A DNA stretch of 64,000 bases from Bacteroidales bacterium (GTDB lineage Bacteria; Bacteroidota; Bacteroidia; Bacteroidales; UBA7332): the NCBI GenBank assembly GCA_028687995.1, contig JAQTZA010000006.1, forward strand, positions 94,486 to 158,485, read 5' to 3'. The notes beneath the pieces are model-generated. The model was not told the DNA's origin, made no database searches, and saw only the letters and a list, made by a program, of their open reading frames with translations. Positions 49,214-62,197 of this stretch are shown piece after piece; within the stretch, counting starts at the first letter, position 1; each line of letters begins with the position of its first letter. Position numbers and translations under genes: made by a program.

Positions 49214-49251
49214 GGTTAAGAATCCTCTGCTGGAGGATTCTTAACCTTTTT
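49214..49251 (+). terminator. Terminator/attenuator-like hairpin between rplL and rpoB
   Basis: ggttaagaatcctc-tgctg-gaggattcttaacc-ttttt: 14-bp perfect stem plus T5. Confidence 0.8.
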
Positions 49252-49290
49252 GTGCTTATAATTTTTATTAGGTTCATTAATCTACTTACG

Positions 49291-52200
49291 ATGTCTTCAA
49301 ACAATATCAAACCAAGGGTAAATTTTGCTTCCATCAAGAATCCGATGGCATATCCGGATTTCTTAGAAGTTCAATTGAAGTCATTTCAGGACTTTCTACA
49401 AATTGACACTCCTCTTGATAAACACAAGAATGAAGGTTTGTACAGAGTTTTTGCTGAAAACTTTCCCATCGCAGATACGCGAAATAATTTTGTCCTCGAG
49501 TTTTTAGATTATTTTATCGATCCACCCCGTTATACAATTGACGAGTGTATTGAAAGAGGTCTGACTTACAGTGTGCCATTAAAGGCCAAATTGAAGTTGT
49601 ATTGTACAGATCCTGATCACGAAGATTTCGATACAGTGATTCAGGATGTGTATTTAGGCCCAATTCCGTACATGACTGCAAAAGGAACTTTTGTAATCAA
49701 TGGTGCTGAACGTGTTATTGTTTCTCAGTTGCACCGTTCACCTGGTGTATTCTTTGGTCAAAGCACTCACGCCAATGGTACAAAACTTTATTCTGCACGA
49801 ATAATTCCTTTTAGAGGATCGTGGATTGAGTTTGCTACAGACATCAACAATGTGATGTATGCTTACATCGATCGTAAGAAAAAATTACCTGTAACTACAC
49901 TTTTACGTGCAATCGGATTTGAGAATGATAAAGATATTCTCGAAATTTTCGGTTTAGCTGAAGAGATTAAAACCTCTAAAACTAACTTGAAAAAAGTGGT
50001 TGGTCGTAAATTAGCTGCACGTGTTTTGAAGACATGGGTGGAGGATTTTGTAGATGAAGATACCGGTGAAGTTGTTTCGATCGAACGTAACGAAGTTATT
50101 ATCGATCGAGAGACTGTGCTTGAACTTGAGCACATCGACGAAATTGTTGAATCTGGAGTACAAAACATTCTTCTTCATAGAGAAGATGTGAATTTGTCAG
50201 ATTTTGCAATTATCTATAATACATTGCAAAAAGACCCTAGTAACTCTGAAAAAGAGGCAGTCTTATATATCTATCGTCAACTTCGTAATGCTGAGCCAGC
50301 AGATGATGCTAGTGCTCGTGAAGTTATTTCAAATCTGTTTTTCTCTGAAAAACGTTATGATTTGGGAGAAGTTGGACGTTATAGAATCAATAAAAAGTTA
50401 AACCTTGATATCAGTGTTGATACAAAAGTGTTGACACGTGAAGATATTATTCACATAATCAAGTATTTGATTGAGTTGATCAACTCTAAAACAGATGTTG
50501 ATGATATTGACCACTTGAGCAATCGTCGAGTGCGTACAGTTGGGGAGCAACTCTATAACCAATTTGGTGTAGGTTTGGCTCGTATGGCTCGTACCATTCG
50601 TGAACGTATGAATGTACGAGACAACGAAGTTTTTACCCCGATTGACTTGATCAATGCGAAAACTATTTCTTCGGTAATTAATTCATTCTTCGGAACGAAT
50701 GCATTGTCGCAGTTTATGGATCAAACGAATCCATTGGCAGAAATGACGCACAAACGTCGTATGTCTGCTCTTGGACCTGGTGGTCTCTCTCGAGAACGTG
50801 CAGGTTTTGAGGTTCGTGACGTTCACTTTACTCACTACGGTCGTTTGTGTCCAATTGAAACCCCAGAGGGTCCGAATATCGGTTTGATTTCTTCGTTATG
50901 CGTCTATGCAAAAATCAATGAACTTGGTTTTATTGAAACACCTTATCGTCAAGTAGAAAAGGGTGTTGTGAACTTAGATGATAAAGGAGTTATCTATTTA
51001 ACGGCTGAAGAAGAAGAGGGCAAAGTTATCGGACAGGGTAATGCACCATTGGACGAAAACGGAAATTTCATAAAAACTCGTGTGAAAGCACGTATGGAAG
51101 GTGATTTTCCTGTAGTTGCACCAAGTGAAGTTCAATTGATGGACGTTTCGCCAACCCAAATTGCTTCGATTGCAGCTTCGTTGATCCCTTTCTTGGAACA
51201 TGATGATGCCAACCGTGCTTTGATGGGTTCGAATATGATGCGTCAGGCGGTTCCGTTGCTTAGAGCAGAAGCTCCAGTAGTTGGAACAGGTCTGGAAGGT
51301 CAAATTATTCGCGATTCTCGTTCTCAAATTACGGCAGAACGTGATGGTATAATTGAATTCGTAGATGCAACATGTATCCGTATTAAATACGATAGATCAG
51401 AAGAAGAGGAGTTTTTGAGCTTCGATACTTCTGTAAAAGAATATAACATTCCGAAATTCAGGAAAACAAACCAAAGTACAACACTTGATTTACGCCCAAT
51501 TTGTCGTGTAGGTCAAAGAGTAACTGGTGGTGAAATTTTGACTGAAGGATATTCAACTCAAAACGGTGAATTAGCACTTGGAAAGAATCTGAAAGTGGCG
51601 TTTATGCCTTGGAAAGGCTACAACTTCGAGGATGCAATCGTAATTAACGATCGTATTGTAAGAGAAGATGTCTTTACTTCGGTTCACGTTGATGAATATT
51701 CATTGGAGGTTCGCGAAACAAAACGTGGTATCGAAGAATTAACTTCTGATATTCCTAATGTGAGTGAAGAAGCAACGAAAGATTTAGATGAAAGAGGTAT
51801 TGTACGGGTTGGTGCACACATCACTCCAGGCGATATTTTGATCGGAAAAATTACTCCGAAAGGAGAATCAGATCCTTCACCAGAAGAAAAATTGCTTCGT
51901 GCAATCTTTGGAGACAAAGCTGGCGATGTGAAAGATGCTTCTTTGAAAGCTTCTCCATCTCTAAAAGGAGTCGTTATTGCTACAAATCTCTTCTCGCGTG
52001 CAGCTAAGAAACGTAAATCTCGCTTGAGTGATAAAGCTCTTTTGCCTAAACTTGACGAAGAGTACGAAGTGAAATTGAACGCATTGAAGGAGATATTGGT
52101 TGACAAACTGATGATCTTGACGGATGGCAAAATTTCACAAGGAGTGAAGGATTATTTGGGCGCTGAAGTGGTAGCAAAAGGTGCGAAATTCACCCCAAAA

Positions 52201-53103
52201 AATCTGATTGAACTTGATTATTTCTCTATTCAGGTAGGTAAATGGACTGCTGATGCGCTTAAAAACGATCAGATCAAAACAGTTATCATGAACTATTTGC
52301 GTAAATATAAAGAGATTGATGCTGAATTGAAACGTAAGAAATTTGACATTACCATTGGTGATGAACTTCCGTCAGGAATTATCCAACTTGCAAAAGTTTA
52401 TGTTGCTAAAAAACGTAAAATTTGTGTGGGTGATAAAATGGCAGGTCGTCACGGAAACAAAGGTATTGTTTCGAAGATTGTACGTAAAGAAGATATGCCA
52501 TTCCTCGAAGATGGAACACCTGTTGATATTGTGTTGAACCCATTGGGTGTACCTTCACGTATGAACTTGGGTCAGATTTTCGAAACCGTTCTTGGTTGGG
52601 CTGGTGTAACTCTAGGTGAGACTTTTGCAACACCAATCTTCGATGGTGCTAAGATGGAACAATTAAATGAATGGACTGACAAAGCAGGCGTACCACGCAA
52701 CGGTAAAACTTACCTTTACGATGGTGGAACAGGCGAACGTTTTGACCAACCGGCGACAGTAGGTATCATTTATATGTTGAAACTTGGTCACATGGTAGAA
52801 GATAAGATGCATGCTCGTTCAATCGGACCATATTCATTGATTACGCAACAACCATTGGGTGGTAAAGCTCAATTCGGGGGACAACGTTTTGGTGAAATGG
52901 AGGTTTGGGCACTTGAGGCATTCGGTGCAGCTCATATCCTACAAGAGATTCTTACTATTAAATCGGATGACGTAGTGGGACGTTCAAAAGCGTACGAAGC
53001 TATTGTTAAAGGTGATCCACTTCCAACACCTGGTATTCCAGAGTCGTTGAACGTGTTATTACACGAATTAAGAGGACTTGGTCTCAGCGTAACATTAGAT
53101 TAA
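49291..53103 (+). CDS. rpoB: RNA polymerase subunit beta
   Basis: '[40 protein letters not shown]'; start at [10 protein letters not shown] preferred. Confidence 0.99.
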   Translation: MSSNNIKPRVNFASIKNPMAYPDFLEVQLKSFQDFLQIDTPLDKHKNEGLYRVFAENFPIADTRNNFVLEFLDYFIDPPRYTIDECIERGLTYSVPLKAKLKLYCTDPDHEDFDTVIQDVYLGPIPYMTAKGTFVINGAERVIVSQLHRSPGVFFGQSTHANGTKLYSARIIPFRGSWIEFATDINNVMYAYIDRKKKLPVTTLLRAIGFENDKDILEIFGLAEEIKTSKTNLKKVVGRKLAARVLKTWVEDFVDEDTGEVVSIERNEVIIDRETVLELEHIDEIVESGVQNILLHREDVNLSDFAIIYNTLQKDPSNSEKEAVLYIYRQLRNAEPADDASAREVISNLFFSEKRYDLGEVGRYRINKKLNLDISVDTKVLTREDIIHIIKYLIELINSKTDVDDIDHLSNRRVRTVGEQLYNQFGVGLARMARTIRERMNVRDNEVFTPIDLINAKTISSVINSFFGTNALSQFMDQTNPLAEMTHKRRMSALGPGGLSRERAGFEVRDVHFTHYGRLCPIETPEGPNIGLISSLCVYAKINELGFIETPYRQVEKGVVNLDDKGVIYLTAEEEEGKVIGQGNAPLDENGNFIKTRVKARMEGDFPVVAPSEVQLMDVSPTQIASIAASLIPFLEHDDANRALMGSNMMRQAVPLLRAEAPVVGTGLEGQIIRDSRSQITAERDGIIEFVDATCIRIKYDRSEEEEFLSFDTSVKEYNIPKFRKTNQSTTLDLRPICRVGQRVTGGEILTEGYSTQNGELALGKNLKVAFMPWKGYNFEDAIVINDRIVREDVFTSVHVDEYSLEVRETKRGIEELTSDIPNVSEEATKDLDERGIVRVGAHITPGDILIGKITPKGESDPSPEEKLLRAIFGDKAGDVKDASLKASPSLKGVVIATNLFSRAAKKRKSRLSDKALLPKLDEEYEVKLNALKEILVDKLMILTDGKISQGVKDYLGAEVVAKGAKFTPKNLIELDYFSIQVGKWTADALKNDQIKTVIMNYLRKYKEIDAELKRKKFDITIGDELPSGIIQLAKVYVAKKRKICVGDKMAGRHGNKGIVSKIVRKEDMPFLEDGTPVDIVLNPLGVPSRMNLGQIFETVLGWAGVTLGETFATPIFDGAKMEQLNEWTDKAGVPRNGKTYLYDGGTGERFDQPATVGIIYMLKLGHMVEDKMHARSIGPYSLITQQPLGGKAQFGGQRFGEMEVWALEAFGAAHILQEILTIKSDDVVGRSKAYEAIVKGDPLPTPGIPESLNVLLHELRGLGLSVTLD

Positions 53104-53111
53104 TTATTTTT

Positions 53112-53147
53112 TGCTGATTTTCAGAATCTCGGTTTTGAAAATCAGCA
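53112..53147 (+). other. Intergenic hairpin between rpoB and rpoC
   Basis: tgctgattttc...gaaaatcagca, 11-bp perfect stem without U-run. Confidence 0.65.
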
Positions 53148-53186
53148 CTTTATACAGATTTATACAACTCTTTATAAATAAATAAT

Positions 53187-56100
53187 ATGGCATTTAGAAA
53201 AGAAAGTAAGATAAAGAGTAATTTCAGTAAAATCTCTATCGGCTTAGCTTCTCCTGAAGAAATTTTGGAAGGTTCAAGTGGAGAGGTACTGAAACCGGAA
53301 ACTATCAATTATCGTACTTACAAACCAGAACGTGACGGTTTGTTTTGCGAACGTATTTTTGGTCCGGTTAAAGATTACGAATGCCACTGCGGTAAATACA
53401 AACGTATTCGTTACAAAGGAATCGTCTGTGACCGATGTGGAGTAGAAGTAACCGAAAAGAAAGTGCGTCGTGAAAGAATGGGACACATCCAATTGGTTGT
53501 TCCTGTTGCTCACATCTGGTATTTCCGTTCATTACCAAACAAAATTGGCTATTTGTTGGGAATCCCTACCAAAAAACTTGATTCAATTGTTTATTACGAA
53601 CGATATGTTGTTGTTCAAGCGGGTATCAAGGCTGATGATGGTATTGAATATCAACAACTTTTGTCAGAAGAAGAGTACCTCGACATCTTGGATGCTCTAC
53701 CAAAAGACAATCAACTTTTAGAAGATACTGATCCAAATAAATTTATTGCCAAAATGGGTGCAGAAGCTATCATTGATATGCTTGCTCGCTTGGATTTGGA
53801 TACATTATCTTTTGATCTTAGACACAGAGCTAGTACAGATGGTTCTCAACAACGTAAAACTGAAGCATTGAAACGTCTTCAGGTAGTTGAGTCTTTCCGT
53901 TCGTCGAGACTAAAAAATAAACCAGAATGGATGGTTCTTCGCGTCGTTCCTGTGATTCCACCTGAATTACGTCCGTTGGTGCCACTAGATGGTGGTCGAT
54001 TTGCGACTTCAGATTTGAATGACTTGTATCGTCGTGTGATTATACGCAACAATCGTTTGAAACGATTGATCGAAATCAAAGCACCAGAAGTGATTCTCCG
54101 TAACGAAAAACGTATGCTTCAGGAAGCGGTTGACTCGTTGTTGGATAATTCACGTAAGTCTAGTGCAGTGAAAACTGATGCTAACCGTCCATTAAAATCA
54201 TTGTCTGATAGTTTGAAAGGAAAACAAGGTCGTTTCCGTCAAAACTTATTGGGTAAACGTGTGGATTATTCTGCTCGTTCGGTAATCGTCGTTGGACCAG
54301 AATTGAAAATGCACGAGTGCGGTCTGCCAAAAGATATGGCAGCTGAACTCTTCAAACCATTTGTGATTCGTAAACTGATTGAACGCGGAATCGTTAAGAC
54401 CGTTAAATCAGCGAAGAAAATCGTGGATCGTAAAGATTCTGTGGTTTGGGACATCCTTGAACACGTGATGAAAGGTCATCCGGTGTTACTTAACCGTGCT
54501 CCGACTCTTCACCGTTTAGGTATTCAGTCATTCCAACCAAAAATGATTGAAGGAAAAGCGATTCAGTTGCACCCACTTTCGTGTACGGCGTTCAATGCCG
54601 ACTTCGATGGTGACCAAATGGCGGTACACTTGCCATTGAGTAACGAAGCGGTTCTTGAAGCTCAAATGTTGATGCTTGCATCTCATAATATCCTTAACCC
54701 TGCGAATGGTGCGCCGATTACGGTTCCTTCTCAGGATATGGTTTTGGGTCTTTATTATATTTCAAAATTACGTACTGGTGACAAAGGAGAAGGTTTGACT
54801 TTCTTCGGTCCTGAAGAAGCCGTAATTGCATACAACGAAGGCAAAGTGACTATTCACGCAAAAGTAAAAGTAGTTGTTGACGACTTAGATGAAAATGGAA
54901 ACATCGTTAAAATGATTCGCGAAACTTCGGTTGGACGAGTGATGGTTAATGAATTTGTGCCTAAAGAAGTTGGTTATATCAACGAAATTCTTTCTAAAAA
55001 ATCACTTCGTGACATCATCGGTAAAGTAATCAAAGTGTGTGGAGTTTCACGCACAGCGAATTTCTTGGATGATATCAAAGATTTAGGTTATAAAATGGCG
55101 TTCAAGGGTGGACTATCGTTCAATCTTGCTGACGTTATTATTCCACCAGAAAAAGAGGTATTGGTACAAGAGGGTTATGATGAAGTTGAACAGATCATGG
55201 GCAACTACAACATGGGTTTCATTACCAATAACGAGCGTTACAATCAAATTATTGATACTTGGACACACGTCAATTCTAAGTTGTCGAACATCTTGATGAA
55301 GCAATTGGCTTCTGATAATCAGGGTTTCAACTCTGTATATATGATGCTTGACTCTGGAGCTCGTGGATCGAAAGAGCAGATTCGTCAGCTTTCAGGTATG
55401 CGGGGTTTGATGGCGAAACCGCAAAAATCAGGTGCAACTGGTGGACAGATTATTGAGAATCCAATTTTGTCGAACTTTAAAGAAGGCTTGTCTGTGTTAG
55501 AGTATTTTATCTCTACTCACGGTGCTCGTAAAGGTTTGGCGGATACAGCGTTGAAAACGGCCGATGCGGGTTACTTGACTCGTCGTTTGGTGGATGTTTC
55601 GCAAGACGTTATTATTCAGGAAGAGGATTGTGGTACACTTCGTGGTTTAACTTGTACTGAGTTGAAAAACAACGAAGAGGTTATTGCATCTCTGTTTGAA
55701 AGAGTGTTAGGTCGTGTCTCTGTTCATGATATTCAGCACCCATTGACTGGCGAAGTGTTAGTCGAATCTGGTGAAGAAATCACAGAAGATGTGGCTAAAA
55801 AAATAGAAGATTCTCCAATTGAACGTGTTGAAATCCGTTCTGTATTGACTTGTGAATCTAAAAAAGGTGTTTGTTCAAAATGTTATGGACGTAACCTTGC
55901 AACAGGTAAAATGGTTCAAAAAGGTGAAGCTGTTGGTGTTATCGCAGCACAGTCAATCGGTGAGCCAGGTACACAGCTTACGCTTCGTACATTCCACGTT
56001 GGGGGTATCGCTTCTAACATCGCAGCAGTTTCGAGTGTGAAATCTCGATACGATGGTATTCTTGAAATAGATGAACTTCGTACAGTGGATTCGGTTGATG

Positions 56101-57461
56101 AAAATGGCAAAAAAGTAATGGTTGTAGTTGGTCGCTTAGCAGAAATGCGTGTGGTTGATCCTAACACTAAGATTGTGCTAAATTCTCAGGTGATTCCTTA
56201 TGGTTCGAAACTCTATTTTAACCACGGCGAAAACATCAAAAAAGGCGAAATGATTTGTGAATGGGATCCATTTAATGCAGTAATCGTTTCTGAGGTTAGT
56301 GGTCGTATTCAACTTGAAAGTGTTATCGAAAATATTACGTATAAAGTTGAGTCTGATGAACAAACCGGTCTTCGCGAGAAAATCATTATCGAGTCGAAAG
56401 AGAAAACAAAGGTTCCAGCTGCCTTAATTTTAGATGAAAAAGGAAATGTAATCAGAACATACAATTTGCCAGTGGGAGCTCACTTGATGAAAGATGAGGG
56501 AGATACCATTAAATCTGGAGAGTTGTTTGTGAAGATTCCACGAGCAGTTGGTAAAACAGGTGATATCACCGGTGGTCTTCCACGTGTAACAGAGTTATTC
56601 GAAGCGCGTAATCCTTCTAATCCAGCAGTTGTTGCTGAGATTGATGGTGAGGTTACTTTCGGTAAAGTAAAACGTGGTAATCGTGAGTTGGCCATTACTT
56701 CTAAGACTGGTGAGTTAAAGAAATATTTGGTTTCACTTTCAAAACAAATATTGGTTCAAGAGAATGACTATGTTCGTTCAGGCACACCGCTTTCAGATGG
56801 TGCAGTCACTCCTTCTGATATTCTTGCCATTAAAGGTCCAACAGCTGTTCAGGAGTATATCGTAAACGAAGTTCAAGACGTTTATCGTTTGCAAGGTGTG
56901 AAAATTAATGACAAGCATTTTGAAGTTATTGTACGTCAAATGATGCGTAAAGTGGAAATCGTTGATCCAGGTGATACTCGTTTCCTTGAACAACAAATCG
57001 CTGACAAACATGATTTCATGGATGAAAATGATCGTATCTGGGGCAAAAAAGTTATTCTTGATGCTGGAGATTCACAGTTATTGAAACCGGGACAAATTAT
57101 TACACCTCGTAAATTGCGTGACGAAAATAGCTTGTTGAAACGTAAAGATTTACGCATTGTGGAGGTTCGTGATGCAGTACCTGCAACATCAAATCAGATT
57201 TTGCAAGGGATCACTCGTGCAGCTCTTCAAACACAAAGCTTTATGTCTGCGGCTTCGTTCCAAGAAACAACAAAGGTGTTGAACGATGCTGCAATAAATG
57301 GCAAAGTGGATCGTCTTGAAGGATTGAAAGAAAACGTTATCTGCGGTCACTTAATTCCTGCAGGTACTGGTCAGCGTGAATTTGAAAAACTAATCGTTGG
57401 ATCGAAAGATGAATTCGATAAAGTTTTTGCAGCGCGTAAATCGGTTATCGATTTTGAGTAA
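53187..57461 (+). CDS. rpoC: RNA polymerase subunit beta'
   Basis: Zinc ribbon '[23 protein letters not shown]', catalytic '[12 protein letters not shown]'. Confidence 0.99.
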   Translation: MAFRKESKIKSNFSKISIGLASPEEILEGSSGEVLKPETINYRTYKPERDGLFCERIFGPVKDYECHCGKYKRIRYKGIVCDRCGVEVTEKKVRRERMGHIQLVVPVAHIWYFRSLPNKIGYLLGIPTKKLDSIVYYERYVVVQAGIKADDGIEYQQLLSEEEYLDILDALPKDNQLLEDTDPNKFIAKMGAEAIIDMLARLDLDTLSFDLRHRASTDGSQQRKTEALKRLQVVESFRSSRLKNKPEWMVLRVVPVIPPELRPLVPLDGGRFATSDLNDLYRRVIIRNNRLKRLIEIKAPEVILRNEKRMLQEAVDSLLDNSRKSSAVKTDANRPLKSLSDSLKGKQGRFRQNLLGKRVDYSARSVIVVGPELKMHECGLPKDMAAELFKPFVIRKLIERGIVKTVKSAKKIVDRKDSVVWDILEHVMKGHPVLLNRAPTLHRLGIQSFQPKMIEGKAIQLHPLSCTAFNADFDGDQMAVHLPLSNEAVLEAQMLMLASHNILNPANGAPITVPSQDMVLGLYYISKLRTGDKGEGLTFFGPEEAVIAYNEGKVTIHAKVKVVVDDLDENGNIVKMIRETSVGRVMVNEFVPKEVGYINEILSKKSLRDIIGKVIKVCGVSRTANFLDDIKDLGYKMAFKGGLSFNLADVIIPPEKEVLVQEGYDEVEQIMGNYNMGFITNNERYNQIIDTWTHVNSKLSNILMKQLASDNQGFNSVYMMLDSGARGSKEQIRQLSGMRGLMAKPQKSGATGGQIIENPILSNFKEGLSVLEYFISTHGARKGLADTALKTADAGYLTRRLVDVSQDVIIQEEDCGTLRGLTCTELKNNEEVIASLFERVLGRVSVHDIQHPLTGEVLVESGEEITEDVAKKIEDSPIERVEIRSVLTCESKKGVCSKCYGRNLATGKMVQKGEAVGVIAAQSIGEPGTQLTLRTFHVGGIASNIAAVSSVKSRYDGILEIDELRTVDSVDENGKKVMVVVGRLAEMRVVDPNTKIVLNSQVIPYGSKLYFNHGENIKKGEMICEWDPFNAVIVSEVSGRIQLESVIENITYKVESDEQTGLREKIIIESKEKTKVPAALILDEKGNVIRTYNLPVGAHLMKDEGDTIKSGELFVKIPRAVGKTGDITGGLPRVTELFEARNPSNPAVVAEIDGEVTFGKVKRGNRELAITSKTGELKKYLVSLSKQILVQENDYVRSGTPLSDGAVTPSDILAIKGPTAVQEYIVNEVQDVYRLQGVKINDKHFEVIVRQMMRKVEIVDPGDTRFLEQQIADKHDFMDENDRIWGKKVILDAGDSQLLKPGQIITPRKLRDENSLLKRKDLRIVEVRDAVPATSNQILQGITRAALQTQSFMSAASFQETTKVLNDAAINGKVDRLEGLKENVICGHLIPAGTGQREFEKLIVGSKDEFDKVFAARKSVIDFE

Positions 57462-57474
57462 ATAAATATATTTG

Positions 57475-57509
57475 AAAAAGAGGCTGCTTCTCAGTAGCCT
57501 CTTTTTTTT
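57475..57509 (+). terminator. Intrinsic terminator after rpoC
   Basis: aaaaagaggct-gcttctcagt-agcctctttttttt. Confidence 0.9.
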
Positions 57510-57599
57510 GTTAAATATTGTTTTCCATCTCGATTTCTCTATAATTATTCGTTTTTTTGCATCAATATTTGGGTAACTCTGTTTTAATCAATAATAAGA

Positions 57600-58493
57600 A
57601 TGTCATACCGCTACATTACGTCGTGTCCTGTCTGTGAAAATAAGGAGTTTTCTGAATTTCTTGCTTGCACTGATTTTTTCACGACCAGCGAAACATTTGA
57701 TTTGAAGCGATGCGATAAGTGTCAGTTTGTCTTTACCCAAAACTTTCCTTCTGAAACAATTATTGGAAAATATTATGATGTTCCAGAATATGTTTCGCAT
57801 AGCGATACCAAAAAAGGAATTGTGAATTATCTTTACCATTTTGCTCGCCGTTTTATGTTGAAACGTAAAATGAGTTTGATCACCAAAGTGAGCAAAATGA
57901 ATTCGGGAAATATTCTTGACTATGGTTGTGGTACTGGGTATTTTCTGAATGAAATGGCAAAAAATGGTTGGAAAACCACTGGCATCGAAAAAAGTGATTT
58001 GGCAAGAGAATTTGCACTCAATGAATTTGGATTAGAAATCAACGAACCCTCTTTTCTTTCCAAAATGGAAGATAAGAGTTGCGATGTAGTTACATTATGG
58101 CATGTTCTGGAGCATATCGAAAATTTTGATACCCTTTTATCTGAATTGAAACGAGTGTTGAAGCCTGATGGTACATTGATATTGGCTCTTCCTAATTCTT
58201 CGTCATTTGATGCTAGACATTATCGTGAATATTGGGCAGCTTTTGATGTTCCTCGCCATTTATGGCATTTCACGCCAAAGACTATTGCACTCGTTGGCGA
58301 GAAGCATAACATGAAAATTGTTGGCGCAAAGGCAATGCCATTAGACTCGTTTTATATCTCAATTATGAGTGAACAAAATAGAGGTTCTAGATTTGCTTTT
58401 GTAAAAGGAATATGTGTTGGATTGATTGCTAATATTGTTTCTCTAGCGAATATTTCAAATCAAAGTTCACTCATCTATCTGTTTAAGAAATAA
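57600..58493 (+). CDS. Class I SAM-dependent methyltransferase with N-terminal zinc-binding-like motif
   Basis: 'CPVCEN...CDKCQFVF' CxxC pairs, 'ILDYGCGTGYFLNEMAKNGW', 'LWHVLEHIENFDTLLSELKRVLKPDGTLILALPN'. Confidence 0.88.
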   Translation: MSYRYITSCPVCENKEFSEFLACTDFFTTSETFDLKRCDKCQFVFTQNFPSETIIGKYYDVPEYVSHSDTKKGIVNYLYHFARRFMLKRKMSLITKVSKMNSGNILDYGCGTGYFLNEMAKNGWKTTGIEKSDLAREFALNEFGLEINEPSFLSKMEDKSCDVVTLWHVLEHIENFDTLLSELKRVLKPDGTLILALPNSSSFDARHYREYWAAFDVPRHLWHFTPKTIALVGEKHNMKIVGAKAMPLDSFYISIMSEQNRGSRFAFVKGICVGLIANIVSLANISNQSSLIYLFKK

Positions 58494-58498
58494 TTAAA

Positions 58499-59377
58499 AT
58501 GACTAGTAAGAATAAAATAAGCTCTTCTACATTTTTTGGAGCCCGAATAACATCCATTATCAGTAGTTCGTTAGTGCTTTTCCTTTTAGGGATTTTGGTG
58601 GTAATGAGTTTAATTACCAAAGAACTCTCTTCTTACGTGAAAGAAAATATCGGTTTTTCTGTCATTCTTTCGGATCGTATTTCAGAATCTGAAATGAATA
58701 AATTGGAGCAAAAAATAAACACAGCCAATTATGTGAAATCAACTGATGTATTCACCAAAGAACGTGCCTTAAAAGAATTGGCTGAGGAGTTGGGCGAAGA
58801 CCCTAAGAAATTTATGGGAAATGTGCCTCTTATGGCATCGATCGATGTGAAACTGAAATCTGATTATGCAAATAACGATAGCATTGCTCAAATAGAAAAA
58901 GAGCTTCGTGCGAACAAATATGTTCGAGAAGTTGTCTATCGAAAAGATTTAATTCAGATGGTGAATGATAATATGAGTCGTATTGGATTTGTATTATTGA
59001 CTGTCGCGTTGGTGTTGATGTTGATTTCTGTAGTTTTGCTTAACAATACGATAAGATTACATATCTATTCTAAACGTTTCCTTTTGCGCACAATGAAGCT
59101 AGTGGGTGCCACTCATGGATTTATCAGACGACCTTTTATTATTAGCAACATCTATAATGGAATACTAGCGGCATTTATAGCCATTGGGTTATTGAGTGGA
59201 GTGCTCTATTTTCTTGCGAATGAAATTGATGGTCTAGGCGCTTTAATAAGCGCACAGTCATTACTCATCTCTTTTGGAGTTGTCTTGATTCTTGGTATTC
59301 TGTTATCCTTCTTGATTACCTATTTTTCATTGACTCGTTTTTTGAGAATGAAAAAGGAAAACCTATATTCAATTTGA
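58499..59377 (+). CDS. ftsX: Cell division protein FtsX-like permease
   Basis: FtsX extracellular domain then C-terminal TMs 'LNNTIRLHIYSKRFLLRTMKLVGATHGFIRRPFI'. Confidence 0.88.
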   Translation: MTSKNKISSSTFFGARITSIISSSLVLFLLGILVVMSLITKELSSYVKENIGFSVILSDRISESEMNKLEQKINTANYVKSTDVFTKERALKELAEELGEDPKKFMGNVPLMASIDVKLKSDYANNDSIAQIEKELRANKYVREVVYRKDLIQMVNDNMSRIGFVLLTVALVLMLISVVLLNNTIRLHIYSKRFLLRTMKLVGATHGFIRRPFIISNIYNGILAAFIAIGLLSGVLYFLANEIDGLGALISAQSLLISFGVVLILGILLSFLITYFSLTRFLRMKKENLYSI

Positions 59378-59395
59378 AATAATTTATAAATCTAT

Positions 59396-59626
59396 ATGGA
59401 AGAGAAAAATCTGGCTTTTGGTAGAATCAACTACATCTTGATTGCCGTTTCTGTGTTTTTAATCATATTAGGGTTCGTGTTGATGACTGGTAGCGGAACG
59501 ACAGAGCAAAGTGGCTTTAATCCCGATATCTTTAGCAAAACTAGAATTGTATTTGCACCTGTGATCTCCCTTTTTGGATTTCTTTTGGTTATTGTCGGTG
59601 TTGTATATAAAAAGAAGGAGAAGTAA
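59396..59626 (+). CDS. DUF3098 family small membrane protein
   Basis: Two TM segments 'LIILGFVLMTGSG' and 'RIVFAPVISLFGFLLVIVGVVYKKK' between ftsX and uppP. Confidence 0.75.
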   Translation: MEEKNLAFGRINYILIAVSVFLIILGFVLMTGSGTTEQSGFNPDIFSKTRIVFAPVISLFGFLLVIVGVVYKKKEK

Positions 59627-59629
59627 TAT

Positions 59630-60424
59630 ATGAATTTAATACAGACAATCCTGATTGCAATAGTTGAGGGATTGACCGAATATCTTCCGGTATCATCTAC
59701 CGGACACATGATTATTGCTGAGAAACTGTTGAATGTAGAGAGCACCGAATTTGTCAAAGCTTTTACCGTTATTATTCAATTTGGAGCTATTCTCTCCGTA
59801 ATTGTTCTTTATTGGAAGCGATTTTTACAAAGTTTCGAATTTTATAAAACCCTACTCATTGCATTCTTGCCTGCAGCTGTAATTGGATTTTTATTGAACG
59901 ATTATATTGATATGTTGCTCGAAAGCGTTGAAGTTGTTGCCATTATGCTAATTATTGGTGGAATTCTGATGCTTTTTGTAGATAAATGGTTTAATAAAAC
60001 GATAGAAGATCAGACCGTTACACCGAGAAAAGCGTTAACGATTGGCTTTTTTCAATGCATTGCCATGATTCCAGGAGTTTCTCGTTCGATGGCAACCATT
60101 GTGGGCGGGATGAGCCAGAACCTAAACAGAAAAAATGCTGCCGAATTTTCATTCTTCTTAGCCGTGCCGACGATGTTTGCGGCATCTGCCTATAAGTTGT
60201 TGAAGTTGATGAAAGATCCAGCTCAATTTTCAATTTTGAAAGAGAATATCGACATATTAATCATTGGTAATATTGTGGCTTTCATTGTTGCCATGTTGGC
60301 TATAAAGTTTTTTATAGGATATGTTACCAAATACGGATTTAAAGCATTTGGTTATTATCGAATCATCGTTGGTGCAGCTATATTGATATTACTCATGAGT
60401 GGGGTTGATTTAACTGTTTTATAG
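59630..60424 (+). CDS. uppP: Undecaprenyl-diphosphate phosphatase
   Basis: '[20 protein letters not shown]', '[14 protein letters not shown]'. Confidence 0.96.
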   Translation: MNLIQTILIAIVEGLTEYLPVSSTGHMIIAEKLLNVESTEFVKAFTVIIQFGAILSVIVLYWKRFLQSFEFYKTLLIAFLPAAVIGFLLNDYIDMLLESVEVVAIMLIIGGILMLFVDKWFNKTIEDQTVTPRKALTIGFFQCIAMIPGVSRSMATIVGGMSQNLNRKNAAEFSFFLAVPTMFAASAYKLLKLMKDPAQFSILKENIDILIIGNIVAFIVAMLAIKFFIGYVTKYGFKAFGYYRIIVGAAILILLMSGVDLTVL

Positions 60425-60428
60425 AAGA

Positions 60429-61139
60429 ATGGATTTTGAGAAAGGAGAAGTTCTTTACTTTAACAAACCGTTAACCTGGACATCGTTCGACCTAGTCAAT
60501 AAAGTAAGAAATAGGCTATCGAAAGCGATCGGCGTCAAGAAATTAAAAGTGGGACATGCGGGAACGCTGGATCCTTTGGCCACTGGGGTATTGATTGTTT
60601 GCACTGGGAAATCAACTAAATTGATTGACCATTTTCAATATCAAACAAAGGAATATATAGCTGAAATTGAGCTAGGGGCAACGACACCCTCTTTTGATTT
60701 AGAGTCAGGAGTGGATGGCAGATTTCCGTTTGAGCATATTACTAGGGAATTGGTAGAAGAAAAATTGAAGGGATTTTTGGGCTCGATAATGCAAGTTCCT
60801 CCTTCCTTTTCGGCCAATAAAATCAATGGCGTTAGGGCTTATGAATTGGCGAGAAAGGGCGAAGCGGTTGAATTGAAAGCAAAGGAGCTGGTGATAGATG
60901 AAATTGAATTACTCGATTTTTCTTTGCCAGTTATTAAGATAAGAGTTGTTTGTAGCAAAGGCACTTACATAAGGGCATTAGCACGAGATATTGGCCTCTC
61001 ACTACAGAGTGGAGGACATTTAATCTCGTTAGTACGTACAAGGATTGGAGAAGTTTTATTGACCCAATGTATGGAGATCGAAGAAGTCGATCAATTGTGT
61101 GAAAATATTGCAATAGAAAAACAAAAAAGTGGGATATAA
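60429..61139 (+). CDS. truB: tRNA pseudouridine(55) synthase
   Basis: '[16 protein letters not shown]', '[25 protein letters not shown]'. Confidence 0.96.
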   Translation: MDFEKGEVLYFNKPLTWTSFDLVNKVRNRLSKAIGVKKLKVGHAGTLDPLATGVLIVCTGKSTKLIDHFQYQTKEYIAEIELGATTPSFDLESGVDGRFPFEHITRELVEEKLKGFLGSIMQVPPSFSANKINGVRAYELARKGEAVELKAKELVIDEIELLDFSLPVIKIRVVCSKGTYIRALARDIGLSLQSGGHLISLVRTRIGEVLLTQCMEIEEVDQLCENIAIEKQKSGI

Positions 61140-61140
61140 T

Positions 61141-62190
61141 ATGAAGTTATCGCAATTTAAATTTAAACTACCCGAAGAGTTAGTGGCTCATCACCCTGCC
61201 GAAAACCGTGACGAATCTCGTTTACTAGTCTTAGATCGAAAAACTGGCAAGATTGAGCACGATGTGTTTAAATCGATTTTGAAATATTATGATGATAAAG
61301 ATGTCTTTATTTTCAATAATACAAGGGTTTTTCCTGCTCGTCTTTATGGGAATAAAGAGAAAACTGGAGCGAAGATTGAAGTTTTCTTGTTACGTGAGCT
61401 GAATTCAGATCTCCGTTTGTGGGATGTGTTAGTAGATCCAGCTCGTAAAATCAGAATCGGAAATAAACTCTATTTCGGAGAAGATGATTCGATGGTGGCT
61501 GAGGTAATTGATAATACGACATCAAGAGGTCGTACGTTGCGCTTCCTGTATGATGGACCTCATGCAGAATTCAAAAAGGCATTGTACGATTTGGGCGAAA
61601 CTCCACTGCCAAAATACATCGAAAGAGATGTGAATCAGGAAGATGCTTCACGTTATCAGACGATTTTTGCACAGCACGAAGGCGCAGTGGTTGCACCAGC
61701 GGCAGGTTTGCATTTTAGTCGTGAACTTCTCAAACGCATGGAAATTAAAGGAATTGAGATTGGGTTCGTAACTGTACATTCTGGGTTAGGAAACTATCGA
61801 GACATTGATGTGGAGGATTTAACGAAACATAAAATGGATTCTGAGCAAATGCTGGTGGATGATGCCATTGTGTCTATGGTTAACCAGGCCAAAGATACAC
61901 AACGTCAGGTTTGTGCAGTCGGTACTTCTGTGATGAGAGCAGTAGAAACTGCAGCCAGTACTGGCGGACACTTAAAACCGTATGATGGCTGGACTAATAA
62001 ATTTATATTTCCTCCATTCGATTTTTCAGTAGCTACATCGATGGTGACAAATTTGCACATGCCTTTGTCAACACTTTTGATGATGACAACTGCATTCGGA
62101 GGTTATGATTTAATGATGGAGACTTACAATGTTGCCATTCGCGAAAAATATCGTTTCGGAGCTTACGGTGATGCAATGCTTATTCTTTAA
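61141..62190 (+). CDS. queA: S-adenosylmethionine:tRNA ribosyltransferase-isomerase
   Basis: '[26 protein letters not shown]', '[12 protein letters not shown]', 'APAAGLHFS'. Confidence 0.96.
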   Translation: MKLSQFKFKLPEELVAHHPAENRDESRLLVLDRKTGKIEHDVFKSILKYYDDKDVFIFNNTRVFPARLYGNKEKTGAKIEVFLLRELNSDLRLWDVLVDPARKIRIGNKLYFGEDDSMVAEVIDNTTSRGRTLRFLYDGPHAEFKKALYDLGETPLPKYIERDVNQEDASRYQTIFAQHEGAVVAPAAGLHFSRELLKRMEIKGIEIGFVTVHSGLGNYRDIDVEDLTKHKMDSEQMLVDDAIVSMVNQAKDTQRQVCAVGTSVMRAVETAASTGGHLKPYDGWTNKFIFPPFDFSVATSMVTNLHMPLSTLLMMTTAFGGYDLMMETYNVAIREKYRFGAYGDAMLIL

Positions 62191-62197
62191 TTAAAAG

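Noticed and set aside
51684-52130. 148-aa - strand ORF inside rpoB
   Set aside because: Ser-rich antisense shadow of a conserved rpoB region
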